NCBI GenBank assembly: GCA_963556195.1
Contig: OY744525.1
Coordinates: 56,175,946 to 56,239,945, forward strand
Length of the DNA stretch: 64,000 nt
Reading direction: 5' to 3'
Origin: Sepiola atlantica
Lineage: Eukaryota > Mollusca > Cephalopoda > Sepiida > Sepiolidae
This document shows, one piece after another, positions 48,771 through 57,605 of this stretch (the stretch's first letter is position 1; each line of letters starts with the position of its first letter). Position numbers and translations under genes: made by a program. The notes beneath the pieces are model-generated. The model was not told where the DNA came from. It saw only the letters and a program-made list of their open reading frames with translations, and ran no database searches.

Positions 48771-48911
48771 AAAGTGTAGTATCTGTTCTCTTACATTTTG
48801 AAATTAGGCCAATATTTTGTCTAAGTTACTGATTCCTCGCCCTACTCATTTGGGTGGGGGAATTCAGTAACAACCCTCTTGTTTTGCATTGTCAGCGGCA
48901 CCCTCACTGCC
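48419..48911 (+). repeat. Left 493-bp direct repeat flanking the viral block
   Basis: It starts GCAGTCTAATATTTAG and ends CACCCTCACTGCC. It matches 57990-58482 without gaps at a constant offset of 9,571 and with only two differences seen (A/G in AAGTAGAACGG, G/A in GTGACTGGGATG). It consists of LINE 3' UTR and tail/head junction, including a 19-nt U2 snRNA match at 48771-48789. Confidence 0.95.
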
Positions 48912-49114
48912 ATCGTATGGTAAATTAAATAAAATTTGACTGTGGCAGGTATGGCCATAGGAATCTACGCCATACTATTGGACCATAACTAAAATGGTAT
49001 AGTGCCAATACTAAATACATGCACCATTCCATTGCCAAAAATACTTTTTGGAATGATAGCGGAACCGGAAACTAAAACCGGGAAAAAGAACTAGATATAC
49101 AAACGCTTGTCAGA
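48912..49114 (+). promoter_or_regulatory. Left end of viral block, upstream of VP-A
   Basis: This 203-bp stretch begins immediately after the LINE repeat. It has CACCATTCCATTGC at 49022-49035, which recurs twice near the right end of the block, and a short hairpin CCAAAAA/TTTTTGG inside CATTCCA...TGGAATG (49025-49055). No strong TATA box was seen. A complete telomere palindrome like the one at the right end is absent here. Confidence 0.6.
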
Positions 49115-50962
49115 ATGCCACCGATACGCAGAGCGAAAAGACGTCCGATCGCTTTTACCGTACCGTATCACAGATTCTTAGGCCCGGGAACAAACCTTGA
49201 AAAAAACAAATACCTACCGGCACTCAACAAACTAGATCAAGCAGCAAAAACACATGACATCGCATACGGGAATAAATCAATAAAAACAGTTGACGCCGAT
49301 GAACAATTCTACAAAGATTCAGAAGGAACAGGACTACTGGGCACAGCGAGTCGAACAGCACTCAAGCTTAAATCAGTGCTTGGTTTCGATTCTACTTTCA
49401 GAGGCGATACCGACTTCGATCCTGTGCACGGCAGCAGCAGTCATACTATTACTCAAACTATGGCGGAACAGAGCTCGGATATGGACTCGTCTGACCCAGG
49501 GCAGTCAAACGGCTGGCAAGGAGTTAACATCGGAGGAACGCTGCCACCCGAAACAGGGAATGACACGCGCGTCTTCTGTGTAAAACGCCGTTTCAAAAAC
49601 TTAGTAAAAACAACTGACATGAACAAAATAAAAGGACACTTCACAAAATACGAAGGATCAATCACAGAGGGCTACCACAACATTGGACACTACGCATGGG
49701 CACAACCAGAAAGTGCGGATTACATAATACCTTACTTCCTCAGCACCTGGGTACAACAAATAAAATGGGAAGCTATGATGGGGCAGGCAACTAGCTACAG
49801 AGTGAAAAGCTGCGGGTTCAGCATCGAAAACATTACTTGCGGTGAATGGATGACAAAAAATAATGAAGAAGTTTTCGTACCTAACCCGGAACCATACTTC
49901 GATGTGTACATAGACAGAGGTAATTACATCGGGTACGGAAACTTAGAAGGAATATCGAAAATTCCAAATAAATCCTTTACAGAAATCCAACCTATGGTAG
50001 GCACAGAGGCAGAATTGCCAACTTACAAATACAGCTATGGAGCACCGATCCACCTACTAAATCAACTACCAAACACCGGGACAATAGACAAAGACACCTT
50101 CACAACGGACATACAAATGATACTATTTCACGACTGGCGAGAAATGCCGGACGTCAAACATTTACGCCAAGGAGACAGCTTCACTCACCAATGGAAAAAC
50201 CACAGTCTATTACGACGCCCGCTAACTAACGTAATGACCCAAGGTAACTATACAATATTCGGTTCCATGATATCAGTACCATCCGTGATGCAAAGCAGCA
50301 TAGCTAACGGCATCCCAACAGCATGGGATTCTGGCTTACCCATCAGCACAGCACCAGACCACGGAACAAACATTATGGAAGCAGAGAAAAACGTAAAACG
50401 CGACAAACCAAGAAAACGAATGAGAACTCTAAAACAAGAAGATCTCGCAATGGTGGAAGTAGCAGACATAGCATTCGATCACCAACGAGGTTCGGCGATC
50501 AATGAATCAAAGACAACGACCCTAAAACTTCCGGGTCAACAAGCTACCGAACAACTATCAGGATCAATGACCGTAAGCAACCGGACACTAATTAACAAAG
50601 TTTTGTACACGGGCGAAGATGCACCGGAGATGGTACTTATACACGTACCACCCATCTTACGGCCAAACGCAACATCCGGCATCTTATACTTCACATTTGA
50701 AATCACTTACATGCTGGAAATAGAATGCTCGTATGACGCAATCCTACATCCGCAAAAGTTACCACTTAATGACCACAACTGTGCACTGGCAGCCACTTCA
50801 CAAAATTTCAATTACGAACACAACCTCATCATCCAACCAAACCGACACTTTCACGGTCAAGTGCCTAAAGGAATGACGCACAATCATGGTACACACGTGT
50901 TCCAACCGGATGGAGCAACAAACATTGTCGGCTTACCCCACGGTAAATTTGTCAATAAATAA
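49115..50962 (+). CDS. Endogenous parvovirus capsid protein VP-A (phospholipase A2 N-terminus)
   Basis: An uninterrupted 615-codon frame from ATG to TAA. The N-terminus is basic (RRAKRR). A parvoviral VP1-type phospholipase A2 domain follows at residues ~20-70, with calcium-loop FLGPGT (21-26), catalytic HD..Y (47, 48, 51) and ADEQFYKDS. In parvoviruses this domain breaches the endosome membrane during entry. A Gly/Ser-containing linker and a long capsid region follow (NPEPYFDVYIDRG, WREMPDVKHLRQGDSFTHQW, LIHVPPILRPN). It ends with AATAAA (50954-50959) overlapping the stop. NS-A begins 29 bp later on the same strand. It is clearly homologous to VP-B, by eye more than half identical. Which transcript or splice form produces shorter VPs cannot be seen. 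Confidence 0.93.
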   Translation: MPPIRRAKRRPIAFTVPYHRFLGPGTNLEKNKYLPALNKLDQAAKTHDIAYGNKSIKTVDADEQFYKDSEGTGLLGTASRTALKLKSVLGFDSTFRGDTDFDPVHGSSSHTITQTMAEQSSDMDSSDPGQSNGWQGVNIGGTLPPETGNDTRVFCVKRRFKNLVKTTDMNKIKGHFTKYEGSITEGYHNIGHYAWAQPESADYIIPYFLSTWVQQIKWEAMMGQATSYRVKSCGFSIENITCGEWMTKNNEEVFVPNPEPYFDVYIDRGNYIGYGNLEGISKIPNKSFTEIQPMVGTEAELPTYKYSYGAPIHLLNQLPNTGTIDKDTFTTDIQMILFHDWREMPDVKHLRQGDSFTHQWKNHSLLRRPLTNVMTQGNYTIFGSMISVPSVMQSSIANGIPTAWDSGLPISTAPDHGTNIMEAEKNVKRDKPRKRMRTLKQEDLAMVEVADIAFDHQRGSAINESKTTTLKLPGQQATEQLSGSMTVSNRTLINKVLYTGEDAPEMVLIHVPPILRPNATSGILYFTFEITYMLEIECSYDAILHPQKLPLNDHNCALAATSQNFNYEHNLIIQPNRHFHGQVPKGMTHNHGTHVFQPDGATNIVGLPHGKFVNK

Positions 50963-50991
50963 GCCAGCGCGCCACACCAGTCACAGTCACG

Positions 50992-52575
50992 ATGGAGCCA
51001 TCAACAAGTCAACACGCAGAAAAGCTACGATTCAACCAAACAATACTAAACGAAAAAATTGTACCTTACACATGGATTTATCGATGGGAATCCCCAACCG
51101 AATTCACTCTACACGAACACCCAACAAACATAACCGGAGCACAAGAAGCAATCGACCTCAGCACGAACGATGCCCACCGATACATGAGGCTACTCTTCGA
51201 AGGAAAGCCCTATATTGTAATTTATCACCGCGCAGGCAGCTCAAAACTAAAAAACTGTACAGACATTGACCACTTCCATATAATTACCTGGCACGCAGCG
51301 CACCCAACATCAGACCACAGCTTCACCAAGTTAAAACAGCTTCTCAAGGATCGAACAATACACGGTTACGACATGAACTGCCCCAAAGTGTACAATCCAT
51401 ACGGACTGTGCACATACCTGGAACGCGAACCGCACAAACGCATCGCAATAGCGGCTGGCAACTTAAAAACATCGGGGCAACGACTATTCCTCACAAAAAT
51501 TACCGGCAAAACGTACACGGAAATAAGCGACGACATGACAGACGAACTTGCCAACAAAGCGAATACACTACGAGGGAAAAAATATGATTTCTTAATAAAA
51601 ATAATGCACCGGTGCAACAGCACCGACATCGGTGACATGATGGTGTATTGCAAAGATACCGGTAACCAGACAACACGAAATACATGGGCAAACATTTTCC
51701 GAAACACGCCCAATCTCAACAACATAATACAAGCAACGGCTACAGACGTTCACATACAAACGAAAGTAACACCGGTATGGGAACAAATACGTCAAAAAAA
51801 GGATTACTTCGATTTAGATCCAAACCGCTACTGGAGCGTACAAAAGTCCTTAAATATTTACAGTGCGTGGTGCAAACACCACAACATAAATGAAGAGAAA
51901 TTTGGCCGTAGCACATTTGAGGTATGCCACAAAATATGACCAAAGATAAATGGACTACACATAACAGGCGTTTCTAACTCAGGCAAATCATACATGCTAA
52001 GATCAATACGAAACGGTCTAATGAACTGTGGAAGAATGCGCTGCCAAGCTAGCGATAACTTCACGTACGGATCATGTGTAGATAAAACACTCATCTACAC
52101 CGACGAACTCTGGTTCACTCCACAAAATGTCGAAGAGGGAAAATGCATTCTTGAGGGCACAGAAACTTACGTCAACGTGAAACACCAAAATGAACGTTTA
52201 CTAAAGCGAACACCCTCACTATCAACATCCAACGACGACCCATGGCGTCACGTGCAAGGCGAGAAAGAGGCGATGCTAAACAGGTTGTTCCTATTTGAAA
52301 CTAGTCGCCCAATGCAACAACTACTAGAATGGGGAGCCATTGAACTGAACCCCCTCATGTGGCTAACCATATGGAGAGACTACATAAACAAATTCAGCGA
52401 AAAAAAATACAACGTCATAAACACAAGTTGCTTTGGCACACCAACAGAATCTACCAAATATCAAGTGCGCGACACGGACGCATACTCACCAAAAAAGAAA
52501 GAACAACTCCACAGGGTAAAAAGACGCCTAGAAGAAGAATTAAACGCGGCGTGCACAAACACGTGCAATTGTTAA
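50992..52575 (+). pseudogene. Endogenous parvovirus NS1-like protein NS-A, one premature stop
   Basis: A single frame of about 527 codons interrupted only by TGA at 51937-51939. Before it lies the HUH endonuclease motif HFH (residues 94-96, in DIDHFHIITW), used by parvoviruses to nick replication origins. After it come the SF3 helicase motifs: Walker A GVSNSGKS near 51967 and Walker B LIYTDELW near 52090. The stop falls just before Walker A, so only the endonuclease half could be made unless the stop is read through. The C-terminus is shorter than in NS-B and ends with a cysteine-rich TNTCNC. No TATA box was seen between it and VP-A, suggesting a shared transcript in the original virus. Confidence 0.92.
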
Positions 52576-52638
52576 GTCGTAAAAGCCGTCTATAAAAGGA
52601 CCCGAAATTAGAGACAAACCAGTTTCCAGCCGAGCACG
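52576..52638 (+). promoter_or_regulatory. NS-B core promoter
   Basis: TATAAAAG at 52591-52598 lies 41 bp upstream of the NS-B ATG in the 63-bp gap after NS-A, giving a start site near 52622 and a short leader. Confidence 0.7.
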
Positions 52639-54522
52639 ATGGAGGCCACGTCGTCTGCGGCAGCGACCCAATACGAAGAACAACAAAACTTTAACACTTT
52701 AGTGAACAACGAGCAGATCGAGGGTAAACACATACGTCCATACACGTGGATATACAGATGGGAAACACCAACTGAATTCACCTTGAACACTGAACAAGAC
52801 TGCGTACACGGTCACAAAACCGCTGTGGTCGGTGACGAGACGTCTACCATACACAGATACCTACGGAACATACTGGACGCAAAACCGTACATTGTGGTGC
52901 ATCACGTTGCGGGTCCCAGCTCGTTAAAACACTGCGCGGACGTCGACCACTTTCACATGATAACTTGGCACAATCACCATCCGACATGCGAGCACAGTTA
53001 CGTTCAACTAAAAAAATTACAAACGGAGAGAGCTCGAAATCCTTACTCAATAAGTTGTCAGAAAATTTACAATCCGTACGGGCTGTGCACTTACCTGACA
53101 AGTGAACCGACCACCAGAACCGTAGTAGCTGCTGGTAACTTGACGACAAGCGGGCAACAGGCGCTATTTCGAAGATTGACGGCCAAACACTTACAGGCAC
53201 CGGAGCCAGAAACGGCGCAGCACGACCTGACCGGAAAAGCAACGGTGCGAGGACAAAAGTACAAATTTATTTTGGACATAATGCGACGTTGCAACAGCAC
53301 GGACTTGGCGCGCGTAATGCTCTACTGCAAACAGTCGGGTAACAAAACGACCAGAGACACCTGGGATCATATTTTCACCAACACCCAGAACATAAACCCG
53401 ATAATCCAGGCAGCAGCTTCCGATCTGCAAATTCAAACCAAAGTTACCCCGATACACGAACAGATCAGACAAAAGAAGGATTTATTCAGCAGGGACGGAG
53501 TACGTTACTGGTCGGTACAACGTTCTTTGGATATATACGATGCGTGGGCCAGTCACCATTCATTCGACGCTAAAGAGTTCGGACGCAGAGTGTTCGAAGT
53601 GTGCCACAAGATACGAGCTAAAAAAAACGCGCTACATATAACTGGACCGAGCAATTCGGGCAAATCATACGTTCTGCGCAGCGTGCGAAATGGACTCATG
53701 AACTGTGGACGAATGCGTTGTCAGGCCTCGGACAATTTTACATTCGGATCATGCGTCGATAAGACGCTCATATACACGGACGAAATGTGGTTCACACCGC
53801 AGAACGTCGAGGAAGGAAAATGCATATTGGAGGGAACTGACACTAACGTGAATGTCAAACATCAGGCAGAGAGAGTACTGGAGAGAACACCGAGTCTATC
53901 CACCAGCAACGATGACCCATGGCGCCACGTACCAAACGAAAGAGCAGCTATGGAAAACCGTATGTTCGTATACAGTACTCGTCGCGCTATGCCACAGCTA
54001 AAGGGTTGGGGCGTGAAAGAGTTGAATCCTACAATGTGGTTGACAATTTGGCGTGATCACGTGATCAAGCTAATCGCTAATAATTACCAATGTGAGGAGG
54101 AGGAGGAGGTGGAGGAGCCAGAACGCAGCAGCAACTTCCTAGTAAGAACGGTGGAAAATCTTTCGCCCCAGAAACAGGTAACCTATAACGCCGCCAGAAA
54201 AGAGCTATTTCCAATCGATATGTTCGATCCGTCAAGAGAACACAGCTGCTATCCAGGACAGACTTTTCCGGAACCGGATCCAACAGAGGAGGGTGACTGG
54301 ATGGACACAATGCTGAAAGACCAGTGCAGACTGGACCTAACCAGCCCGACTCAATATTGCCTAACTCACCACTGTAAAATTATCCATTGCGGAGGGGGTA
54401 ACTACCTAAGCGGGGAGGAGACTGACATAGAATCTGGTGTGTCAGGGGTCATCTACTTATCGAGCGACTCAGACGACGACCAAACACCGGTTAGCAAAAA
54501 AAAAAAACCTTCAACGCCGTAA
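52639..54522 (+). CDS. Endogenous parvovirus NS1 replication initiator, NS-B (intact)
   Basis: An uninterrupted 627-codon frame. The N-terminal HUH nickase motif is DVDHFHMITW (residues ~102-110). The SF3 helicase shows Walker A GPSNSGKS (336-343), Walker B LIYTDEMW (377-384) and a downstream ILEGTDTNVNVKHQ segment resembling the family's motif C. The C-terminal third is acidic (EEEEEVEE) and carries a compact Cys/His motif YCLTHHCKIIHCGGG, then SSDSDDD and a Lys run. It resembles NS-A over most of its length but is ~100 residues longer. A 12-A run (54496-54507) lies just before the stop. It has its own TATA box and 3' AATAAA signals. Intactness suggests a recent insertion or selection; sequence alone cannot distinguish these. 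Confidence 0.95.
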   Translation: MEATSSAAATQYEEQQNFNTLVNNEQIEGKHIRPYTWIYRWETPTEFTLNTEQDCVHGHKTAVVGDETSTIHRYLRNILDAKPYIVVHHVAGPSSLKHCADVDHFHMITWHNHHPTCEHSYVQLKKLQTERARNPYSISCQKIYNPYGLCTYLTSEPTTRTVVAAGNLTTSGQQALFRRLTAKHLQAPEPETAQHDLTGKATVRGQKYKFILDIMRRCNSTDLARVMLYCKQSGNKTTRDTWDHIFTNTQNINPIIQAAASDLQIQTKVTPIHEQIRQKKDLFSRDGVRYWSVQRSLDIYDAWASHHSFDAKEFGRRVFEVCHKIRAKKNALHITGPSNSGKSYVLRSVRNGLMNCGRMRCQASDNFTFGSCVDKTLIYTDEMWFTPQNVEEGKCILEGTDTNVNVKHQAERVLERTPSLSTSNDDPWRHVPNERAAMENRMFVYSTRRAMPQLKGWGVKELNPTMWLTIWRDHVIKLIANNYQCEEEEEVEEPERSSNFLVRTVENLSPQKQVTYNAARKELFPIDMFDPSREHSCYPGQTFPEPDPTEEGDWMDTMLKDQCRLDLTSPTQYCLTHHCKIIHCGGGNYLSGEETDIESGVSGVIYLSSDSDDDQTPVSKKKKPSTP

Positions 54523-54986
54523 CAATACTACTGCATAGAGAGGTCAACGGTTACCTCCCTTACTACACGCCATTCTTGGAGTGCGACGAATCCATGCCAG
54601 ATTCGGAATAAAACTTTTGTATACACTGACAATGATCTATGAAACAATAAAGAAACATTAAACTAAAATACGTCTTATTATTATTATACAACGCATGCAA
54701 TGAGAATCGTGGAATGATCTGAGTTATATGCATGGTTTGATATATTAGCATGGTACGTTTCTTTCTTTTCTTTTTCCTTCATCAGACCTGTGATTGTTTA
54801 AAGTTTTACACTGGAAAGAGGTCATCAGACCTGTGATACGAACACTAATATGGAAACTAGGTCATGAAAGTAGGTCAGCATGTAAAAGGTAAAGAGGCCA
54901 AGGCGATGAGAAACTACGCCGTGGCACTACCCGCGCCAGTGAGAGAGCACAGTTACTGCAATTCTATTCTATTTAAAACCATTGGG
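54523..54986 (+). other. NS-B 3' region
   Basis: AATAAA occurs at 54607-54612 and 54646-54651. A frame shifted relative to NS-B, open from the A-run to the TAA at 54609-54611, resembles the 52-codon ORF at 57405-57563. Beyond that, CATCAGACCTGTGAT occurs twice (about 54782 and 54824) and no gene is seen. Confidence 0.6.
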
Positions 54987-55115
54987 AAAAAAAAAAATCT
55001 ATGACGCACCCCCATCATAGAACGTTCTATGATGGGGGTGCGTCATAGATTTTTTTTTTTTTGTATTCGCCAGTCACTGGGGAATACGATACAATAGCCA
55101 GTGACTGGCGAATAC
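54987..55115. repeat. Parvovirus-like telomere: perfect 74-bp palindrome plus second hairpin
   Basis: 54987-55060 is a perfect palindrome centred at 55023/55024, with A-run and T-run ends and core CATAGAACGTTCTATG. It is followed at once by a hairpin with 18-bp perfect arms (55063-55080 and 55098-55115, GTATTCGCCAGTCACTGG) and a 17-nt loop. Stacked hairpins of this kind are expected of a parvovirus genome end. It lies between NS-B and VP-B. Confidence 0.88.
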
Positions 55116-55266
55116 ACCAAAGCGTAACACGTCATAGCTGCGACTGAGGAATAAATTGAGTAGTGCCAACACGTCATTGCTGTGAAACACATATAATAAT
55201 TAAAGATGACGCAATACTAATTCTATAAATAATAATGACGCAACACCTGAAACAAGTATAAAAAGG
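55116..55266 (+). promoter_or_regulatory. VP-B promoter region
   Basis: Two TATA-type boxes are present: TATAAATA at 55224-55231 and TATAAAAA at 55257-55264, the latter only 2 bp before the ATG. TGACGCAA occurs twice (about 55206 and 55236) and ACGTCAT twice upstream, resembling CRE/AP-1-type sites. If the nearer TATA is used, transcription would start inside the VP frame and skip the first ATG. Confidence 0.6.
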
Positions 55267-57090
55267 ATGCCGCCAACACGAAAAGGCAGAAAGTACCGCA
55301 GCCGCGAGTGGACAGTACCGTACCATAGATTCCTAGGACCGGGAACTGACCTAAAGACTAAAAAATACCTACCACCCTTAAACAAATTAGATTGGGCAGC
55401 TAAACGTCACGATCTAAACTACGGTAGAGGGAAGACAAGGGAAGCGGATGAACAATTCTACAAGGACTCTTCTGGAACTGGTGTGCTCGGAGCTATATCC
55501 CGGACTGCGCTCAGGGCAAAGCATTACCTGGGACTCGACGAGTACTTCGATCCCCCTGCAAAACGAATTAAGCTTGATAATCCTATCGGTGTTGGCGGGA
55601 AAACAGGTATGGAAGTCGATCAGGATGCTGCTACGGAGGCGGGCAGCGGGAGCGGAGCGTGGGGAGGATCGATGCACGGAGGAGATCTACCGGAAAGCAC
55701 AGGTAACAACGTAAGAAGAGTGGTACTAAAAAGAAGCTTCAAAAATCAAGTTAAAACAACAAACATGAACGCTACCGCAGGGGTGTTCCAAGTCTACGAC
55801 AGTAACCCAGAGACAGGTATCCACGGAGCAGCGAAGTTCGCTTGGGCGCAACCGGTGTCGGACGATTACATAGTTCCTTACTTTTTGACAACATGGGTGA
55901 CACCAACAAGATGGGAGGCAATAATGAGCAACGCAACGGCATACAGAGTGGTCAGCCAAGGATTCCAAATATCGAAGATATCATGCGGAGAATGGCTTAC
56001 GAAAAATAACGAAGAAGTGTTCGTGCCCAATCCGGAACCCTACTTCGACATATACGTAGACCAAGGATCATACATCGGATACGGTAACCTGGAAGGAATC
56101 GATAAGGTGCCTAATAAGGGATTCACTGAAATACAACCCATGGTCGGTTCGGACGCGGAATTACCGCATTATAAATACAATTACATGGCGCCGGTTGAAC
56201 TACTGAATAGTATACCTAACACGGGTACAATCGGCGGTAAAACGGTCAAGACACAGATAAAGATGCACTTACTGCATGACTGGCGCGAAATGCCGTCTGT
56301 CAAAAACCTTCGGCAGGGTGACAGCTTCACGCACATTTGGCGGAATCACAGTCTACTGAGAAGACCGCTTACGAACATGACCACCCAAGGTAACTACACC
56401 ATACAGGCGGCAATGATATCCACTCCGGAACTACTGCAGGGGACATTGGACAACGGTAATGATACGGCCTGGGACAGCGGACTGGCAGTAGCGACTGCAC
56501 CGGCCTACGGGACAATCTTACGAAAGGCAGAGGACAACCTCCGTAACGGAGCACGTAAGAGGCAACGCGGAGAACAGCAGGAGGACCTCGTCCAAACAGA
56601 GGTGGCCGACATAAACTTCGATCACCAACGGGGACGTAAGAGCAACACCAGCGAAAGGACAAAGGTTGGAGCAACAACCTACACGCAAACGGCCGGCTGC
56701 ATGACAATGTCCAACAGGACCGTTATCAACAAAGTGCTATACACTAATGAGGACAGTCCAGAAATGGTGCTAATACACGTGCCGCCGATACTGCGCCCGA
56801 ACAGCACCGCCGGAATATTATACTTCAACTTCGAAATCACGTACATGATAGAAATCGAACTAGTGTGCGATTCGTTGATCCACCCACAAAAAGTGCCAGT
56901 GACACACCATAAACAGGCGTTATCGGCAACGTCTGCGGACTACAGCTACGAATTCTCGACAATAGTCCCGCCCAACAGACATTTACATGGCCAACCAGCA
57001 AAAGGAATGTTACACAATCACGGCACACACATATGGTACAACGACGGAAAGTTACTTGGAATGAATTATGGGCGGTTCATAAATAAATAG
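55267..57090 (+). CDS. Endogenous parvovirus capsid protein VP-B (phospholipase A2 N-terminus)
   Basis: An uninterrupted 607-codon frame. The phospholipase A2 domain has FLGPGT (residues 22-27), HD..Y (48, 49, 52) and ADEQFYKDS. A glycine-rich linker (GSGSGAWGGSMHGG, ~residues 120-133) resembles the flexible Gly-rich stretch of parvovirus capsid proteins that threads the five-fold pore. The capsid body parallels VP-A throughout (NPEPYFDIYVDQGSYIGYG, WREMPSVKNLRQGDSFTHIW, MVLIHVPPILRPN). It ends with AATAAA (57082-57087) overlapping the stop, as VP-A does. It sits between the two telomere-like palindromes, followed by small ORFs rather than a full NS gene. Confidence 0.94.
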   Translation: MPPTRKGRKYRSREWTVPYHRFLGPGTDLKTKKYLPPLNKLDWAAKRHDLNYGRGKTREADEQFYKDSSGTGVLGAISRTALRAKHYLGLDEYFDPPAKRIKLDNPIGVGGKTGMEVDQDAATEAGSGSGAWGGSMHGGDLPESTGNNVRRVVLKRSFKNQVKTTNMNATAGVFQVYDSNPETGIHGAAKFAWAQPVSDDYIVPYFLTTWVTPTRWEAIMSNATAYRVVSQGFQISKISCGEWLTKNNEEVFVPNPEPYFDIYVDQGSYIGYGNLEGIDKVPNKGFTEIQPMVGSDAELPHYKYNYMAPVELLNSIPNTGTIGGKTVKTQIKMHLLHDWREMPSVKNLRQGDSFTHIWRNHSLLRRPLTNMTTQGNYTIQAAMISTPELLQGTLDNGNDTAWDSGLAVATAPAYGTILRKAEDNLRNGARKRQRGEQQEDLVQTEVADINFDHQRGRKSNTSERTKVGATTYTQTAGCMTMSNRTVINKVLYTNEDSPEMVLIHVPPILRPNSTAGILYFNFEITYMIEIELVCDSLIHPQKVPVTHHKQALSATSADYSYEFSTIVPPNRHLHGQPAKGMLHNHGTHIWYNDGKLLGMNYGRFINK

Positions 57091-57116
57091 GGAGGTACCG
57101 ACTTCGAAAATTTCAA

Positions 57117-57383
57117 TTGTCAGCAAAAAAAAAAGCAAACGCGGTAGATGACGTCACACCATTGAAAAAACTTTCACCAAGACGGGAATGGTCACCAGCT
57201 AAAAACTATTCACCAGAAATGGAAAGGCTATGCGAACTAGATATGGACAATCAAACACAATTTTGTAAAGCTCACAAGTGTAAAATACACTTGTGTGGAG
57301 GAGGAACATTCGAAAACTTTGAAAACCTGGAAGAAGTATTAGCACCGGCAAACAGCCCAATAGATTTAACAACTACACAATGA
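57117..57383 (+). CDS. Small viral ORF resembling the NS-B C-terminus
   Basis: The frame is open from 57117. It lacks an early ATG (first Met codon at 57219, giving 55 residues), so it may be a spliced 3' exon or the surviving end of a deleted NS gene. FCKAHKCKIHLCGGG matches YCLTHHCKIIHCGGG of NS-B, preserving C-x2-H-x-C-x4-C and GGG. The upstream Ser/Pro-rich stretch KKLSPRREWSPAKN recalls the ENLSPQKQ region of NS-B. It lies where NS follows VP in copy A, 26 bp after VP-B. A zinc-binding role is an inference from the Cys/His spacing. Confidence 0.65.
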   Translation: MSAKKKANAVDDVTPLKKLSPRREWSPAKNYSPEMERLCELDMDNQTQFCKAHKCKIHLCGGGTFENFENLEEVLAPANSPIDLTTTQ

Positions 57384-57404
57384 CTACGCAGGAAAAACTA
57401 CATT

Positions 57405-57563
57405 ATGAAACCGATCAATCAATATAACGGAAATACAAAAAACACCTACAATGAATACATACACTTACAAGAGAGACAATACAAAGGACATATAATACAA
57501 CATAAACTATTATATTGTAACGAAGGCATTGAAGAATTACTAATGGAAATATTTAATCAATAA
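57405..57563 (+). CDS. 52-residue viral ORF of unknown function
   Basis: It runs from ATG (MKPINQYNGNTKN) to TAA, with AATAAA (57559-57564) overlapping the stop, the same design as the VP genes. Its middle and end (TYNEYIHL, a Gly, then LLYCNEG) resemble the shifted frame just after NS-B (TFNAVTIL, Gly, FLECDES). Repetition of this similarity in both viral units argues that it is a real short coding segment. No domain is recognised. Confidence 0.5.
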   Translation: MKPINQYNGNTKNTYNEYIHLQERQYKGHIIQHKLLYCNEGIEELLMEIFNQ

Positions 57564-57605
57564 AGTAATTATAATTAAAAATGATTTGTTTGTTATAATT
57601 ATATA

